Assembly (NCBI RefSeq): GCF_000019725.1
Contig: NC_010505.1
Span: 3,705,001-3,769,000 of the forward strand
Origin: Methylobacterium radiotolerans JCM 2831
Lineage (GTDB): Bacteria; Pseudomonadota; Alphaproteobacteria; Rhizobiales; Beijerinckiaceae
DNA: 64,000 nt
Direction: 5' to 3'
The notes beneath the pieces are model-generated. The model was not told the DNA's origin and ran no database searches. It saw only the letters and a list, made by a program, of their open reading frames with translations. Positions 26,790-35,615 of the stretch are shown in pieces. Every line of letters begins with the position of its first letter. Position 1 is the first letter of the stretch. Both the position numbers and the translations under genes were made by a program.

Positions 26790-28010
26790 GTGGCTCAAGG
26801 ATCGGGAGTGCGCCGCCATCTGTGCGGCATCTGGACGGCCTGGACGGACGCGGCCGGGGCCGCCGACGCGGCCGCGGAGGTCGCGCTCGCGGTCGGTGAC
26901 ACCGCCCTGTCGCAGGTCGTCGCGTTCTTCTCCGCCGATTACGACGCCGAGATCCTGGCCCGCGCGCTGGAGGCCCGGTTCCCCGGCGTGCCGGTGGCCG
27001 GCTGCTCGATGTCGGGCGGCATCGCCCCGGCCGGCGGCCTCGACCGCGGGCTCGTCGTCATCGCGTTCCCGGCCGAGCGTTTCCGGATCGTCTCGACCGT
27101 CCTCGACGCCATCGACCACCTCGACGTGGAGCGGACCGCCTCGGCGGTCCGGGCGCTGCGCCGGACCCTCGACCCGCTGGACCGGTGCCGCGATGTCGAC
27201 GCGGCCGCCACGGGCCACCGCTTCGCCCTGTCGCTGATCGACGGGCTCGCCAATGCCGAGGAGACGGTGGTCTCGGCGATCGCCTGGGCGCTCGACGGCA
27301 TCCCGATCGTCGGCGGCTCGGCCGGCGACGACCTGCGCTTCCGCGACGCCGTCATGCTGCACGGCGGGAAGATCCACCGCAAGGCGGCGGTCCTGGTGCT
27401 CGTCGAGACCGACTTCTCGGTGGAGATCTTCAAGAGCGACAACTTCGAGCCGACGCGGACCAAGTTCGTGGTCACCGCCTCGGACGGCGAGCGCCGCACC
27501 GTGCACGAGCTCAACGCGGAGCCGGCGGCCCGGGAATACGCGATGGCGATCGGCCTCGACCCCGAGGGCCTGTCGCCGATGAGCTTCGCCGCCTACCCGC
27601 TCGCCGTGAAGGTCGGCGGCGAGTATTTCTGCCGCTCGATCCGGCGGATGAACGAGGACGGCTCGCTCAGCTTCTTCTGCGCGGTGGACGAGGGCGTGGT
27701 GCTGACCCTCGCCGAGCCGCGCGACATCGTCGCCTCGACCCGGGCGGAGCTGGCCCGCCTCGACGCCGTGCTCGGCGGCGTCGACCTGATCATCGGCTTC
27801 GAGTGCGTGCTCCGCCGCCTCGACGCCGAGAGCCGGCAGGTGCGCCACGGGATCGCCGACCTCTACCGCCGCTACAACGTCGTCGGCTTCGAGACCTTCG
27901 GCGAGCAGTACCGGGCGATGCACCTGAACCAGACCTTCACGGGCATCGCCATCGGCAAGACCCTCGCCGCGGGCGCGCCGGCCGCGGCCGCCGCCCCGGT
28001 CGCGTCGTGA
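26790..28010 (+). CDS. FIST-domain sensor protein (NosP-like)
   Basis: 406 residues from GTG 26790 with a G-rich ribosome site. FIST_N covers about 40-220 (FFSADYDAE, VPVAGCSMSGGIAP, IPIVGGSAGDDLRF) and FIST_C about 235-370 (MSFAAYPLAVK, DIVASTRAEL, IIGFECVLRRLDAE, VVGFETFGEQY). FIST proteins bind small ligands; the NosP group are haem proteins sensing nitric oxide that inhibit a partner histidine kinase. The stop overlaps the start of such a kinase by four bases (GTGA), the arrangement of nosP-nahK. The haem-ligating histidine cannot be assigned by eye. It ends with an Ala/Pro-rich tail. It is 145 nt downstream of the cytochrome gene. Confidence 0.9.
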   Translation: MAQGSGVRRHLCGIWTAWTDAAGAADAAAEVALAVGDTALSQVVAFFSADYDAEILARALEARFPGVPVAGCSMSGGIAPAGGLDRGLVVIAFPAERFRIVSTVLDAIDHLDVERTASAVRALRRTLDPLDRCRDVDAAATGHRFALSLIDGLANAEETVVSAIAWALDGIPIVGGSAGDDLRFRDAVMLHGGKIHRKAAVLVLVETDFSVEIFKSDNFEPTRTKFVVTASDGERRTVHELNAEPAAREYAMAIGLDPEGLSPMSFAAYPLAVKVGGEYFCRSIRRMNEDGSLSFFCAVDEGVVLTLAEPRDIVASTRAELARLDAVLGGVDLIIGFECVLRRLDAESRQVRHGIADLYRRYNVVGFETFGEQYRAMHLNQTFTGIAIGKTLAAGAPAAAAAPVAS

Positions 28011-29353
28011 CCCTGCACCCGAACGGCCTCGAGACCGACGCGTCCCTGCACCGGCGGATCGAGAAGCTCGAGCGCATCAACGCCGCGCTGATGTCCCATG
28101 TCGAGCGCTCCATGGATCAGCGGGGCAGCGCCTACTCGCTGTTCCAGACGGCGATCATGCTCGAGGGCCGGGTCCGCACCCGCACCGAGGAGCTGACCGG
28201 GCTCATGCACCGGCTGGAGCGCTCCAACGAGGCGCTGGCCGCGGCCAAGGAGGAGGCCGAGACCGCCAACCGCTCGAAGACGCGGTTCCTGGCGGCGGCG
28301 AGCCACGACCTGCTGCAGCCGGTCAATGCCGCCCGCCTGTCGATCTCGGCGCTCGCCGACCTCGAGGTCCCGCCGGAAGCGCGTGCCATCGCCGGACAGG
28401 TGGAGCGGGGCCTGCAGACCATCGAGGACCTGATCAAGACGCTGCTCGACATCTCGAAACTCGATGCCGGGGTCGTTCGACCGCAGGTCCAGCCCGTCTT
28501 CCTGCCCGACCTGCTGGCGGAGCTCGCGGAGAGCTTCAAACCCTTCGCGCAGCGCAAGGGTCTGCGCCTGTCGGTGCACTGTCCGGAGGTCACCGTCACC
28601 AGCGACGTGGTGCTCCTGCAGCGGATCCTCCAGAACCTCGTCTCCAACGCCGTCCGGTACACCCGCACCGGCGGGATCGTCCTGGCGGCCCGGCGCCGGT
28701 CCGGCGCTGTCCGGATCGAAGTGACCGACACGGGCTGCGGCATCGCCGCCGAGGAATGCGACCTCGTCTTCGACGAGTTCTTCCGGGGCGGCGACCGGAC
28801 CGGCAGCGGCGAGGAGCCGGGCCTCGGCCTCGGCCTTTCGATCGTCCGCCGCATGGCCCTGGCCCTCGACCATCCCCTGCGGCTGCGCTCCCGGGTCGGC
28901 CACGGCACCCGGGTCGCGCTGACGCTGCCCCTGAGCGCGGTCCCGGCCGCGGCCGCGCCGCCCGCCCCGGTGGCGACCCGGCTCTCGGGAGCGCACGTCC
29001 TCGTCGTGGAGAACGACGCCTCGACGGCCGACGCCCTCGCGCGCCTCCTCCAGAACTGGGATGCCCGGGTCTCGACCTTCCGCGACCTCGCGGGGGTGAA
29101 GGCCTCCGTCGAGGCGGGCGCCGGGGCGCCGGACATCCTGGTGCTCGACTATCATCTCGACGAGGGCGCCTGCGGCCTCGACGTGGCCGCCTATCTCCGC
29201 GCGCTGCGGGCCGAGCCGCTCCCGGTCATCGTCACCACCGCCGACCATTCCAGCGCGGTCGAGGATCGCGTCACAGCCGCCGGAGCGGAACTCGTGCACA
29301 AGCCGATCAAGCCGGCCCAGCTCCGCTCCCTGCTGACCTACATGCTGGCTTGA
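28007..29353 (+). CDS. Hybrid histidine kinase partner of the FIST protein (NahK-like)
   Basis: 448 residues from GTG 28007, coupled to the FIST gene. There is no membrane segment, so it is a cytosolic kinase. Layout: N-terminal coiled coil (1-95), HisKA with H100 in FLAAASHDLLQPVNAARL, HATPase with NLVSNAVRYT (N box), TDTGCGI (G1) and GLGLGLSIV (G2), then a receiver domain (~330-448) with D381 in VLDYHLD and a lysine in VHKPIKP. The SHDLLQP H-box is that of the NahK/ErcS' group. Missing PAS domains suggest that the FIST protein provides the sensing input. Phosphotransfer to a separate Hpt or response regulator is expected; none is nearby. Confidence 0.92.
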   Translation: MTLHPNGLETDASLHRRIEKLERINAALMSHVERSMDQRGSAYSLFQTAIMLEGRVRTRTEELTGLMHRLERSNEALAAAKEEAETANRSKTRFLAAASHDLLQPVNAARLSISALADLEVPPEARAIAGQVERGLQTIEDLIKTLLDISKLDAGVVRPQVQPVFLPDLLAELAESFKPFAQRKGLRLSVHCPEVTVTSDVVLLQRILQNLVSNAVRYTRTGGIVLAARRRSGAVRIEVTDTGCGIAAEECDLVFDEFFRGGDRTGSGEEPGLGLGLSIVRRMALALDHPLRLRSRVGHGTRVALTLPLSAVPAAAAPPAPVATRLSGAHVLVVENDASTADALARLLQNWDARVSTFRDLAGVKASVEAGAGAPDILVLDYHLDEGACGLDVAAYLRALRAEPLPVIVTTADHSSAVEDRVTAAGAELVHKPIKPAQLRSLLTYMLA

Positions 29354-29625
29354 TCCCGGTCGGGACCCGCGACGCTCCGGGTCGCGCCCGGCGCGCGCCG
29401 CGCGCTCCCGAACCGATCGAGCGCCCGGGCCGCGCGGCGTGCTGCCGACGGCGGGCCGATCCGGCGCGAACGGACCCGCCCGCGCCGTGACATAGGACAC
29501 ACGGCGCCCCTCGACGGGACCGACCGCCTGCGCGACAGGGAGCAGCATCCGCCTCGCGTCCCGCGTCCGGATTTCCCAGCCATCGACGTCACGGACCCGC
29601 CGGGACGCCGCAGGAGCGCGCACCC

Positions 29626-31053
29626 ATGGCGCAGGTCCCGCACGGTCCGACAGGCGGCGCGCCGGGCAGCCCCCAGCCGCCCCCGCAGGCGCCCGTCCAG
29701 GACGGCCTGCCGCCCCGCGAGCGCGTCCTCGCCATGGCGGCGATCGGGCTTGCCATGACCATGGCGGTCCTCGACGGGGCCATCGTCAACGTGGCGCTGC
29801 CCGTCATGGCGAAGGACCTCTCGGTCAGGCCGGCCGACGCGATCTTCGTGGTCAACGCCTATCAGGTCGCCGTCACGGCGAGCCTCCTGCCCTTCGCGGC
29901 CCTCGGCGACATCTTCGGCTTCCGGAAGGTCTACCTGCCGGGGCTCGCGGTGTTCGTCGCCGCCTCCCTCGCCTGCGCGGTCGCGCCGAACCTGCCGCTC
30001 CTGATCGCGGCCCGCATCGTCCAGGGTCTCGGGGGCGCGGCGATCATGAGCGTCAACATCGGCTTCGTGCGCTTCATCTACCCGCACCGGATGATCGGCC
30101 AGGGGGTCGCCAACGTCGCGCTCGTGGTGGCGGTCGCCTCGGCCGCCGGCCCGACCGTGGCCGCGGCGATCCTGTCGGTGGCGACCTGGCCCTGGCTGTT
30201 CCTCGTGAACATCCCCGTGGGCCTCCTGGCCCTGACGGTGGCGTCCCGGACCCTGCCGGTCACACCGGCGAGCGGCCGGCCGTTCGATCTCGTGAGTGCG
30301 GTGCTCAACGCCCTGACCTTCGGCCTGCTGATCATCGGGATCGACGGCCTCGGCGATCCGGAAGCCCGGGGCGTCGCCATCGTCGAACTCGCGGCCGCCC
30401 TGGTGGTCGGCGCGGTGTTCGTCCGGCGTCAGATCCGGCTGCCCGCACCGCTCCTGCCGGTCGACCTGCTGCGGATCCCCGCCTTCGCCCTGTCGATGGC
30501 GACGTCGGTCGCCTCGTTCTGCGCCCAGATGGTCTCCTACGTGGCGCTGCCCTTCTACTTCCAGGACGTGCTGCACCTCTCCAGCACCCAGACGGGCTTC
30601 CTGCTCACCCCCTGGCCGATCGCGGTCGCCGCGATGGCGCCGATCTCCGGCCGCCTCGCGGACCGCTACCCGCCCGGCATCCTCGGCGGCATCGGACTGG
30701 CCATGATGGCCGCCGGGCTCGTCAGCGTGACCCTCCTGCCCGCGGTGCCCGCCATCCTCGACATCGTCTGGCGGCTGACCCTGTGCGGCCTCGGCTTCGG
30801 CCTGTTCCAGTCGCCCAACAATAAGGTCATCGTCACCTCGGCACCGCGCGAGCGGGCCGGCGGGGCGAGCGGGATGCAGTCGACGGCGCGGCTCACCGGG
30901 CAGTCGCTCGGCGCGGCCCTGGTGGCGGTGATCTTCGGCCTGACCCACGGGCTCGGGGCCGAGCGGGCCGTGACCATCTCGCTGTCCTGCGCGGTGGCGC
31001 TCTCGGTGATCGGCGGCTGCGCCAGCGTCCTGCGGCGGAGTCGGAGCGGCTAG
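29626..31053 (+). CDS. MFS transporter, DHA2 (14-helix drug:H+ antiporter) family
   Basis: 475 residues with about 14 predicted membrane helices. Motifs: the DHA2-type first helix MTMAVLDGAIVNVALPVMAKDL (motif D1), ALGDIFGFRKVYLPG (motif A), LIAARIVQGLGGAAIMS (motif B) and ASAAGPTVAAAILSVATWPWLFLVNIPVG (motif C, antiporter). The length is at the short end of the EmrB/QacA group. It is probably a proton-coupled exporter of toxic or signalling compounds. The 35-residue Pro/Gln-rich N-terminal tail is cytosolic. No MFP or TolC gene accompanies it, and no regulator is adjacent. Confidence 0.92.
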   Translation: MAQVPHGPTGGAPGSPQPPPQAPVQDGLPPRERVLAMAAIGLAMTMAVLDGAIVNVALPVMAKDLSVRPADAIFVVNAYQVAVTASLLPFAALGDIFGFRKVYLPGLAVFVAASLACAVAPNLPLLIAARIVQGLGGAAIMSVNIGFVRFIYPHRMIGQGVANVALVVAVASAAGPTVAAAILSVATWPWLFLVNIPVGLLALTVASRTLPVTPASGRPFDLVSAVLNALTFGLLIIGIDGLGDPEARGVAIVELAAALVVGAVFVRRQIRLPAPLLPVDLLRIPAFALSMATSVASFCAQMVSYVALPFYFQDVLHLSSTQTGFLLTPWPIAVAAMAPISGRLADRYPPGILGGIGLAMMAAGLVSVTLLPAVPAILDIVWRLTLCGLGFGLFQSPNNKVIVTSAPRERAGGASGMQSTARLTGQSLGAALVAVIFGLTHGLGAERAVTISLSCAVALSVIGGCASVLRRSRSG

Positions 31054-31121
31054 ACCGGTCCCGTATGCCACCGCGGGCACCGGACCGCGTTGACGGAACG
31101 AGTCACGTGCTGGAGCGTCCC

Positions 31122-31919
31122 ATGGATCTCGATCTCACCGGCCGGAAGGCCCTGGTCACCGGCTCGACCGGCGGTATCGGCTACGCCATCGCCAAGGAAC
31201 TCTGCGATCTCGGCGCCGAGGTCGGCATCAACGGCCGCACGCCCGAGCGCGTCGAGGCAGCGCTGGCGAAGCTGCGGGGCGAGGCCAGGGCCGGCCGGGC
31301 CTTCGCGGCGCCGGGTGATGTCGCGACCGCGGACGGCGTGTCCGCGCTCGTCCAGGCGCTGCCGGCCGTGGACATCCTGGTCAACAACACCGGGATCTTC
31401 GAGCCGAAACCGTTCTTCGAGATCCCGGATGCCGACTGGCAGCGCTTCTTCGACGTCAACGTGATGAGCGGCGTGCGCCTGTCCCGGGCCTACACGCCCG
31501 GCATGGCGGAGCGGGGCTGGGGCCGGGTGATCTTCATCTCCAGCGAGTCCGGCATCAACACGCCGACCGAGATGGTCCATTACGGGATGACCAAGACCGC
31601 GCAGCTCGCGATCTCCCGCGGGCTCGCCCAGACGGTGGCCGGGAGCGGCGTGACGGTCAACAGCGTCCTGCCCGGCCCGACCCTGTCGGAAGGTGTCGCC
31701 GAGTTCATGAAGCAGATGGCCGGCGGCGCGGCCGATGCCGACCTCGAAGCCATGGGCCGCAAGTTCGTGGCGGAGCACCGGCCCTCCTCGCTGATCCAGC
31801 GCCTCGCGCGGGTGGAGGAGGTGGCGAACCTCGTTGCCTACCTCTGCAGCCCGGCCGCGAGCGCCACCACCGGCGCGGCTCTGCGGGTCGATGGCGGTGT
31901 CCTGCAGGGCCTCGCCTAG
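31122..31919 (+). CDS. Short-chain dehydrogenase/reductase (SDR)
   Basis: 265 residues from ATG 31122. Classical SDR fold: cofactor motif TGSTGGIGYAIA (TGxxxGIG, residues ~11-18), NGR at the end of beta-2 suggesting NADP(H), the NNTG motif (DILVNNTGIFE), catalytic Ser in FISSES and the YxxxK pair in HYGMTKTAQL, and a C-terminal TGAALRVDGGVLQ. The substrate is not predictable. It follows the MFS gene by 68 nt on the same strand, so it may be co-transcribed with it. Confidence 0.92.
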   Translation: MDLDLTGRKALVTGSTGGIGYAIAKELCDLGAEVGINGRTPERVEAALAKLRGEARAGRAFAAPGDVATADGVSALVQALPAVDILVNNTGIFEPKPFFEIPDADWQRFFDVNVMSGVRLSRAYTPGMAERGWGRVIFISSESGINTPTEMVHYGMTKTAQLAISRGLAQTVAGSGVTVNSVLPGPTLSEGVAEFMKQMAGGAADADLEAMGRKFVAEHRPSSLIQRLARVEEVANLVAYLCSPAASATTGAALRVDGGVLQGLA

Positions 31920-32248
31920 GATCGGGCAGCACCTGGCATCGGGAGCAGGCTCGGCGCGGACGCGCCCGGCCGGTCGCCGGACGACCGGCCCTGTCCGCGA
32001 CCCTGCGGGCGCGGGACGGCTTTGCCTCGGCGGGAGCGCGCAGGGAAGCCCCGGATCCAGACCCGTGGGACGCGTCCGGCTCAGCGGATGGCCCGAGACC
32101 TCCGGGACGGCCGGTGGCTCCGGATACCGGGCTCTCGCCCGCGGCGCGCCGCACCATGTCGGCCGGTCTTCCGGCCCGACTGGCGCGTCACGGAGGCGCC
32201 TAGAGCCGTCGGCCCGGACGAGACGCCGGACTGGGCTCTAGGTCGTGA
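31920..32248. other. Intergenic region between SDR and SWIB genes
   Basis: 329 bp between convergent genes. No convincing gene. Its right end carries the CTAGAGCC inverted repeat described separately, a candidate 3'-end element for the leftward SWIB transcript. Confidence 0.5.
32199..32242. repeat. CTAGAGCC inverted repeat
   Basis: Nine-base perfect arms CCTAGAGCC (32199-32207) and GGCTCTAGG (32234-32242) with a 26-nt GC-rich loop. It sits just past the SWIB stop codon (32249-32251). The rare CTAG tetranucleotide in both arms makes chance less likely; it may be an operator, REP-type element or terminator stem. Confidence 0.5.
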
Positions 32249-32608
32249 TCAGGCCTTCAGGTGGGCGGCGAGGTGCTTGTTCATCTCGAACATGGAGCAC
32301 TTGTCCTTGCCGAAGACCTTCTTGAGCTTGTCGTCGGCGACGATCTCGCGCTTGTTCTGCGGGTTCTGAAGGTTGTTCTTCTTGATGTAATCCCAAACCT
32401 TGCTGACCACCTCGCCGCGGGGCAGCGGGCTGGTGCCGACGATGGCGCCGAGCTCGGCCGACGGCTTCAGCGGCTGCTGCAGAGCGTTGGGCTTCGTGCC
32501 GGCCGACTTGGCGGCAGCCGGCTTCGCAGCCTTCGCCGGGGCGGCCTTCTCCGCAGTCTTGGTGGTCTTGGCCGCCTTCGGCGCAGCCTTCTCGGTCTTT
32601 GTGGCCAT
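32249..32608 (-). CDS. SWIB/MDM2-domain protein with basic Ala/Lys-rich N-terminus
   Basis: 119 residues; ribosome site GGAGGAAG just before ATG 32608. Residues 1-45 are a Lys/Ala/Pro repeat region like histone H1 or HU-extension tails (KAAPKAAKTTKTAEKAAPAK). Residues ~50-119 form a SWIB domain (SAELGAIVGTSPLPRGEVVSKVWDYIKKNNLQNPQNKREIVAD, MFEMNKHLAAHLK). In eukaryotes the SWIB fold belongs to chromatin remodelling; bacterial versions are best known from Chlamydia, fused to topoisomerase, and as small free proteins in alphaproteobacteria. Probably a DNA- or nucleoid-associated protein. It is monocistronic. Confidence 0.92.
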   Translation of the reverse strand: MATKTEKAAPKAAKTTKTAEKAAPAKAAKPAAAKSAGTKPNALQQPLKPSAELGAIVGTSPLPRGEVVSKVWDYIKKNNLQNPQNKREIVADDKLKKVFGKDKCSMFEMNKHLAAHLKA

Positions 32609-32851
32609 AAACTTCCTCCGGTTCTCGGGCCGCAGGCCGGGGCATGATCGCCCCACGGCCGAGCCAGCATAGCAGCAACTAAGCGGTGCCGCCGCCGTTC
32701 CAAGGGGAAATTGCCTTTGAAGCACGCTCATCCACAAGGCACGCACGGGAATCCCCCGTGGGATCGCCCGATCGATGCCGTCGTGAAGATTATTCGGCCA
32801 GATGCCGGGTGCGAAACCTGCTCTTAACAATCCTGCGCGCGAAGTACAGGC

Positions 32852-32974
32852 ATGTTCGCCCCGGCCCTCACGCTCGCGCTTCTGCTCGCCACCGGACTGG
32901 TCACGGGTCTCGGCCTGGTGATCCGCGCGGAGACGACGGCCTCCGGCGTCGCACCGGTCCGCGGACTGATCTGA
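32852..32974 (+). CDS. Putative 40-residue membrane protein
   Basis: A short frame (ATG 32852, TGA 32972-32974). The first 25 residues form one hydrophobic helix (TLALLLATGLVTGLGLVI) followed by a short polar tail. It lies 50 nt before the DUF2721 membrane protein gene on the same strand. The codons end mostly in G or C, like the neighbours. No homology is recognised; it may be a real small protein or chance. Confidence 0.4.
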   Translation: MFAPALTLALLLATGLVTGLGLVIRAETTASGVAPVRGLI

Positions 32975-33023
32975 GCGCGCCGGGATTGCCGCGCCGGCCC
33001 GTCGGGTGCATCAGCCCGACCGC

Positions 33024-33509
33024 ATGACCGACCCGATCACCCTCGCCAGCCTGGAGAGCACCGCGCACGTCGTCCAGGTTGCGCTCAGCCCCGTCTTCCT
33101 CCTGTCCGGCATCGCGACGCTCCTCAACGTCTTCGGCGCCCGGCTCGCGCGCGTGGCGGACCAGGCCGACCACGTCTCCGGATTGCTGGCGGGGGCCGGC
33201 GATGCCGAGCGCGTCCGCCTCGGGCAGCGCCTGGACCGCCTTCACCGGCGCTCCCTGGCCCTGGACGCCGCGGTGTTCCTGGCCGCGCTCGGCGGCGTGG
33301 CGACCTGCGGCTCGGTGCTGACCCTGTTCGTGGGAGCGCTGCGCGACAGCACGGTCGCGACCCTGCTGTTCGGCCTGTTCGGTGCGGCGATCCTGTGCAC
33401 GCTGTGCGCCCTCGTGGCCTTCGGGTTCGAGATGCTGCTGGCGAACCGATCGGTCCGCGACCGGATCAACCAGCGGCGGGCGAGCGCCGGCATGCCGCCC
33501 GACCGCTGA
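33024..33509 (+). CDS. DUF2721 membrane protein
   Basis: 161 residues from ATG 33024 (an earlier start at 33006 adds six residues). Three hydrophobic segments: ALSPVFLLSGIATLLNVFGARLARV, then FLAALGGVATCGSVLTLFVGAL and LLFGLFGAAILCTLCALVAFGFEMLL. The pattern ALSPVFLLSGIATLLNV and the RLxRIxDR-like loop (RLARVADQAD) are diagnostic of DUF2721, inner-membrane proteins of unknown function. It is the first of a rightward pair with the PRC-barrel gene at 33627. Confidence 0.9.
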   Translation: MTDPITLASLESTAHVVQVALSPVFLLSGIATLLNVFGARLARVADQADHVSGLLAGAGDAERVRLGQRLDRLHRRSLALDAAVFLAALGGVATCGSVLTLFVGALRDSTVATLLFGLFGAAILCTLCALVAFGFEMLLANRSVRDRINQRRASAGMPPDR

Positions 33510-33626
33510 GCGCACGGTGCGGGCCCGAACGCCCGGCCGGCCGGCGGAACCCGTCCCGACCCGCGCGCTTAGTGAGCCGAGGGGCCGCCACGCGGGCCTT
33601 GCCCCGCGCGCGAACCGGGAGAGACC

Positions 33627-33989
33627 ATGCCGACGGACCTGCCCAACGAGCGCACCTTGAGAGAGCCCGGCACGCTGGAACTCGACCCCACCGGCGAGGG
33701 TATGGCGATCGACGAGACGCCGCGGCTGATCGCGTCCAACATGGTCGAGGGCACGGCCGTCTACGACCGCAGCGGCCGCCACCTCGGCGCGATCCACAAT
33801 TTCATGGTGGACAAGGTCTCCGGACAGGTCGCCTACGCGGTTCTGGCCTTCGGGGGCTTCCTCGGGCTCGGCGAGACCCACCACCCGCTGCCGTGGAAGA
33901 GCCTCAGCTACAGCACGGAACTCGGCGGCTACGTGGTCGACATCGAGCCCGGCGTGCTCGCGGAGGCGCCGAGCCAGGCGGTCGGCTAG
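33627..33989 (+). CDS. PRC-barrel domain protein (cytosolic)
   Basis: 120 residues. A PRC-barrel fills residues 35-110: SNMVEGTAVYDRSGRHLGAIHNFMVDKVSGQVAYAVLAF, GGFLGLGETHHPLPWKSL. This is the common single-domain form of Rhizobiales, similar to the H subunit and RimM barrel fold but free-standing. No signal peptide. These proteins are often stress-induced in this order; a direct role is not known. A second, exported PRC-barrel gene occurs 0.84 kb downstream. Confidence 0.92.
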   Translation: MPTDLPNERTLREPGTLELDPTGEGMAIDETPRLIASNMVEGTAVYDRSGRHLGAIHNFMVDKVSGQVAYAVLAFGGFLGLGETHHPLPWKSLSYSTELGGYVVDIEPGVLAEAPSQAVG

Positions 33990-34098
33990 GCCGAACTCGG
34001 CCGAACTCGTCGACCGAACTCACGCGCCCGCACCGCTTCCGGTCACGGCGCGCGGGTGCCGGCGTTGCAGACCGGTGCGGGCGCTCGGACGGATCGGC

Positions 34099-34506
34099 TC
34101 AGAACTTCCCGCCGAGACCGACGCTGCCGCCGGGCGACAGCATCGGGCCCATCGAGCCGCTCCCGCCGCTGCCGCCGACGGCCGCGTTGCCGCCGTCGAG
34201 ATCCTCGCGCCGGATCCGGCGCTCGCCGCTGTCGGCCGTCCGCGTGGCGCCGCCGGCGTTCTTCGGGATCGCGAGTTGCTTCGTCGGCGCCGTCTGGAGC
34301 GGCTGACCGTCGGCGTCGACCGCGGCGTTGTGCGGCTCGCGGTTCGGCAGAGACCCGCGCAGCGACGGCGGCAGCCCGACCTCCGTCGCCGGCATCACGC
34401 CGCCGCCTCCGCCGAGCGCCTGACAGCCGGCCACGAGACCGGCCAGAGCGGCGCCGAGCGCGAGGCCGCGCGCTGCCGCGCATCGCGACGTGGTGAGGGT
34501 CGACAT
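34099..34506 (-). CDS. Small putative lipoprotein
   Basis: 135 residues. The N-terminal signal ends with a lipobox LVAGC at about residues 24-28, so it should be lipid-anchored. The mature protein is Gly/Ser/Arg-rich and probably disordered (GGSGGSGSMGPML, ending GLGGKF). The family is not recognised. It is leftward between two rightward PRC-barrel genes. An alternative upstream start at 34551 would add a hydrophilic stretch and spoil the signal. Confidence 0.65.
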   Translation of the reverse strand: MSTLTTSRCAAARGLALGAALAGLVAGCQALGGGGGVMPATEVGLPPSLRGSLPNREPHNAAVDADGQPLQTAPTKQLAIPKNAGGATRTADSGERRIRREDLDGGNAAVGGSGGSGSMGPMLSPGGSVGLGGKF

Positions 34507-34829
34507 CGTTTGGTCCTCGACAGTGGCCGCGGTGTCATCCGCGGCTCGCATGGGTTTATGCGCGGTTGTCTACGCTGGGGATGCGGCGAAAACCAGACAG
34601 CGCCATGGGACGCCGGGGGATGATCGCCGGACACCCTCGGCCGCTCGGCCGACAGGCGCGGCTCGAGCCTTGCTGTCGGATCGCCGCGGTCCATAACTTC
34701 GCCCAGGTCCTGCGGCACGACGCCATCCGCAGGCGGGGTCCTGCCGGCGGCGGACCCGGGACCGGCCGAATGCGGTCGTGGACGCGCCGGCGCGCCGGTG
34801 CAGCCCGGCCTTTCCTCAGAGGACGAAGC
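34507..34829. other. Intergenic region between lipoprotein and exported PRC-barrel gene
   Basis: 323 bp between divergent genes; expected to carry both promoters. No gene, palindrome or RNA recognised. The exported PRC-barrel gene's ribosome site (AGGA) lies just before its GTG at 34830. Confidence 0.45.
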
Positions 34830-35615
34830 GTGTTCAGAACCAACCGGATGATCGCGGCCGTGACGCTCGCCCTCTGGGCGTCGGGGACCGCGGCGCAGGC
34901 CCAGCCGGGCGGCAGCGAGGGTCCTGCCGGTCAGGCCGCGCCGCAGAGTCCGGCCACGCCGCAATCTGCTCCTCCGGCCCAGACACCGGCGCCGACGCCT
35001 CCGCCTCCGCCCGCGGCGACGCCGGCCTCCCCGCCCGCCAGCCCGCCGGCTGCCGCGGGCGCGCCGCCCGCCGCGGCGCAGGCACAGCAGCAGGGAACGC
35101 CGGCCACCGTCCTCGACACCCAGGATTACGAGAGCCTGCTCGGCCGCAGCGTGCGCAGCGCCGGCGGCGACGAGCTGGGGCGCGTCATCGACATCATCAT
35201 CGACAAGGAGGGCCACCCCCGCGCCGCCATCATCGATTTCGGCGGCTTCCTCGGTGTCGGAACTCGCAAGATCGCCGTGGACTGGCGCGCCCTGCGCTTC
35301 ACGCCGGACGGTGGGAAGGAGCGCAAGCTGTCGGTCGCGCTGACCCGCAACCAGGTCCGCGTCTCACCGGAATACAAGGCCGGCGAGCCGATCGTGGTCC
35401 TGGGTCCCGCCAGCCCGGCCGCGCCCGCGCCGGAGGGCGAGCAGGCGGCAGCGCCCGCGTCCGGCTCGGCGACGCCGCCGCAGCCGGCCCCGGCATCGAC
35501 CGTCCCGGGCAACGCCGCCTCCGGGGGCACGGCGCCGCCCGCCGCGACCCCGCCGGCCTCTGCCCCGGCCGCGCCCGCACCCGCCCTGCCCCCGGAGAAA
35601 GCACCGGATAAGTGA
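34830..35615 (+). CDS. Exported PRC-barrel protein with Pro/Ala-rich flanks
   Basis: 261 residues from GTG 34830; ATG 34848 is also possible. Signal MIAAVTLALWASGTAAQAQ. Residues ~25-90 are a low-complexity Pro/Ala/Gln linker, then a PRC-barrel (~95-165: ESLLGRSVRSAGGDELGRVIDIIIDKEGHPRAAIIDFGGFLGVG, TRKIAVDWRALRF), then another Pro/Ala-rich tail. The barrel is thus presented in the periplasm on flexible arms, perhaps spanning or binding the cell wall. The stop overlaps the start of the MFS gene by four bases (GTGA), so the two are translationally coupled. Confidence 0.88.
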   Translation: MFRTNRMIAAVTLALWASGTAAQAQPGGSEGPAGQAAPQSPATPQSAPPAQTPAPTPPPPPAATPASPPASPPAAAGAPPAAAQAQQQGTPATVLDTQDYESLLGRSVRSAGGDELGRVIDIIIDKEGHPRAAIIDFGGFLGVGTRKIAVDWRALRFTPDGGKERKLSVALTRNQVRVSPEYKAGEPIVVLGPASPAAPAPEGEQAAAPASGSATPPQPAPASTVPGNAASGGTAPPAATPPASAPAAPAPALPPEKAPDK

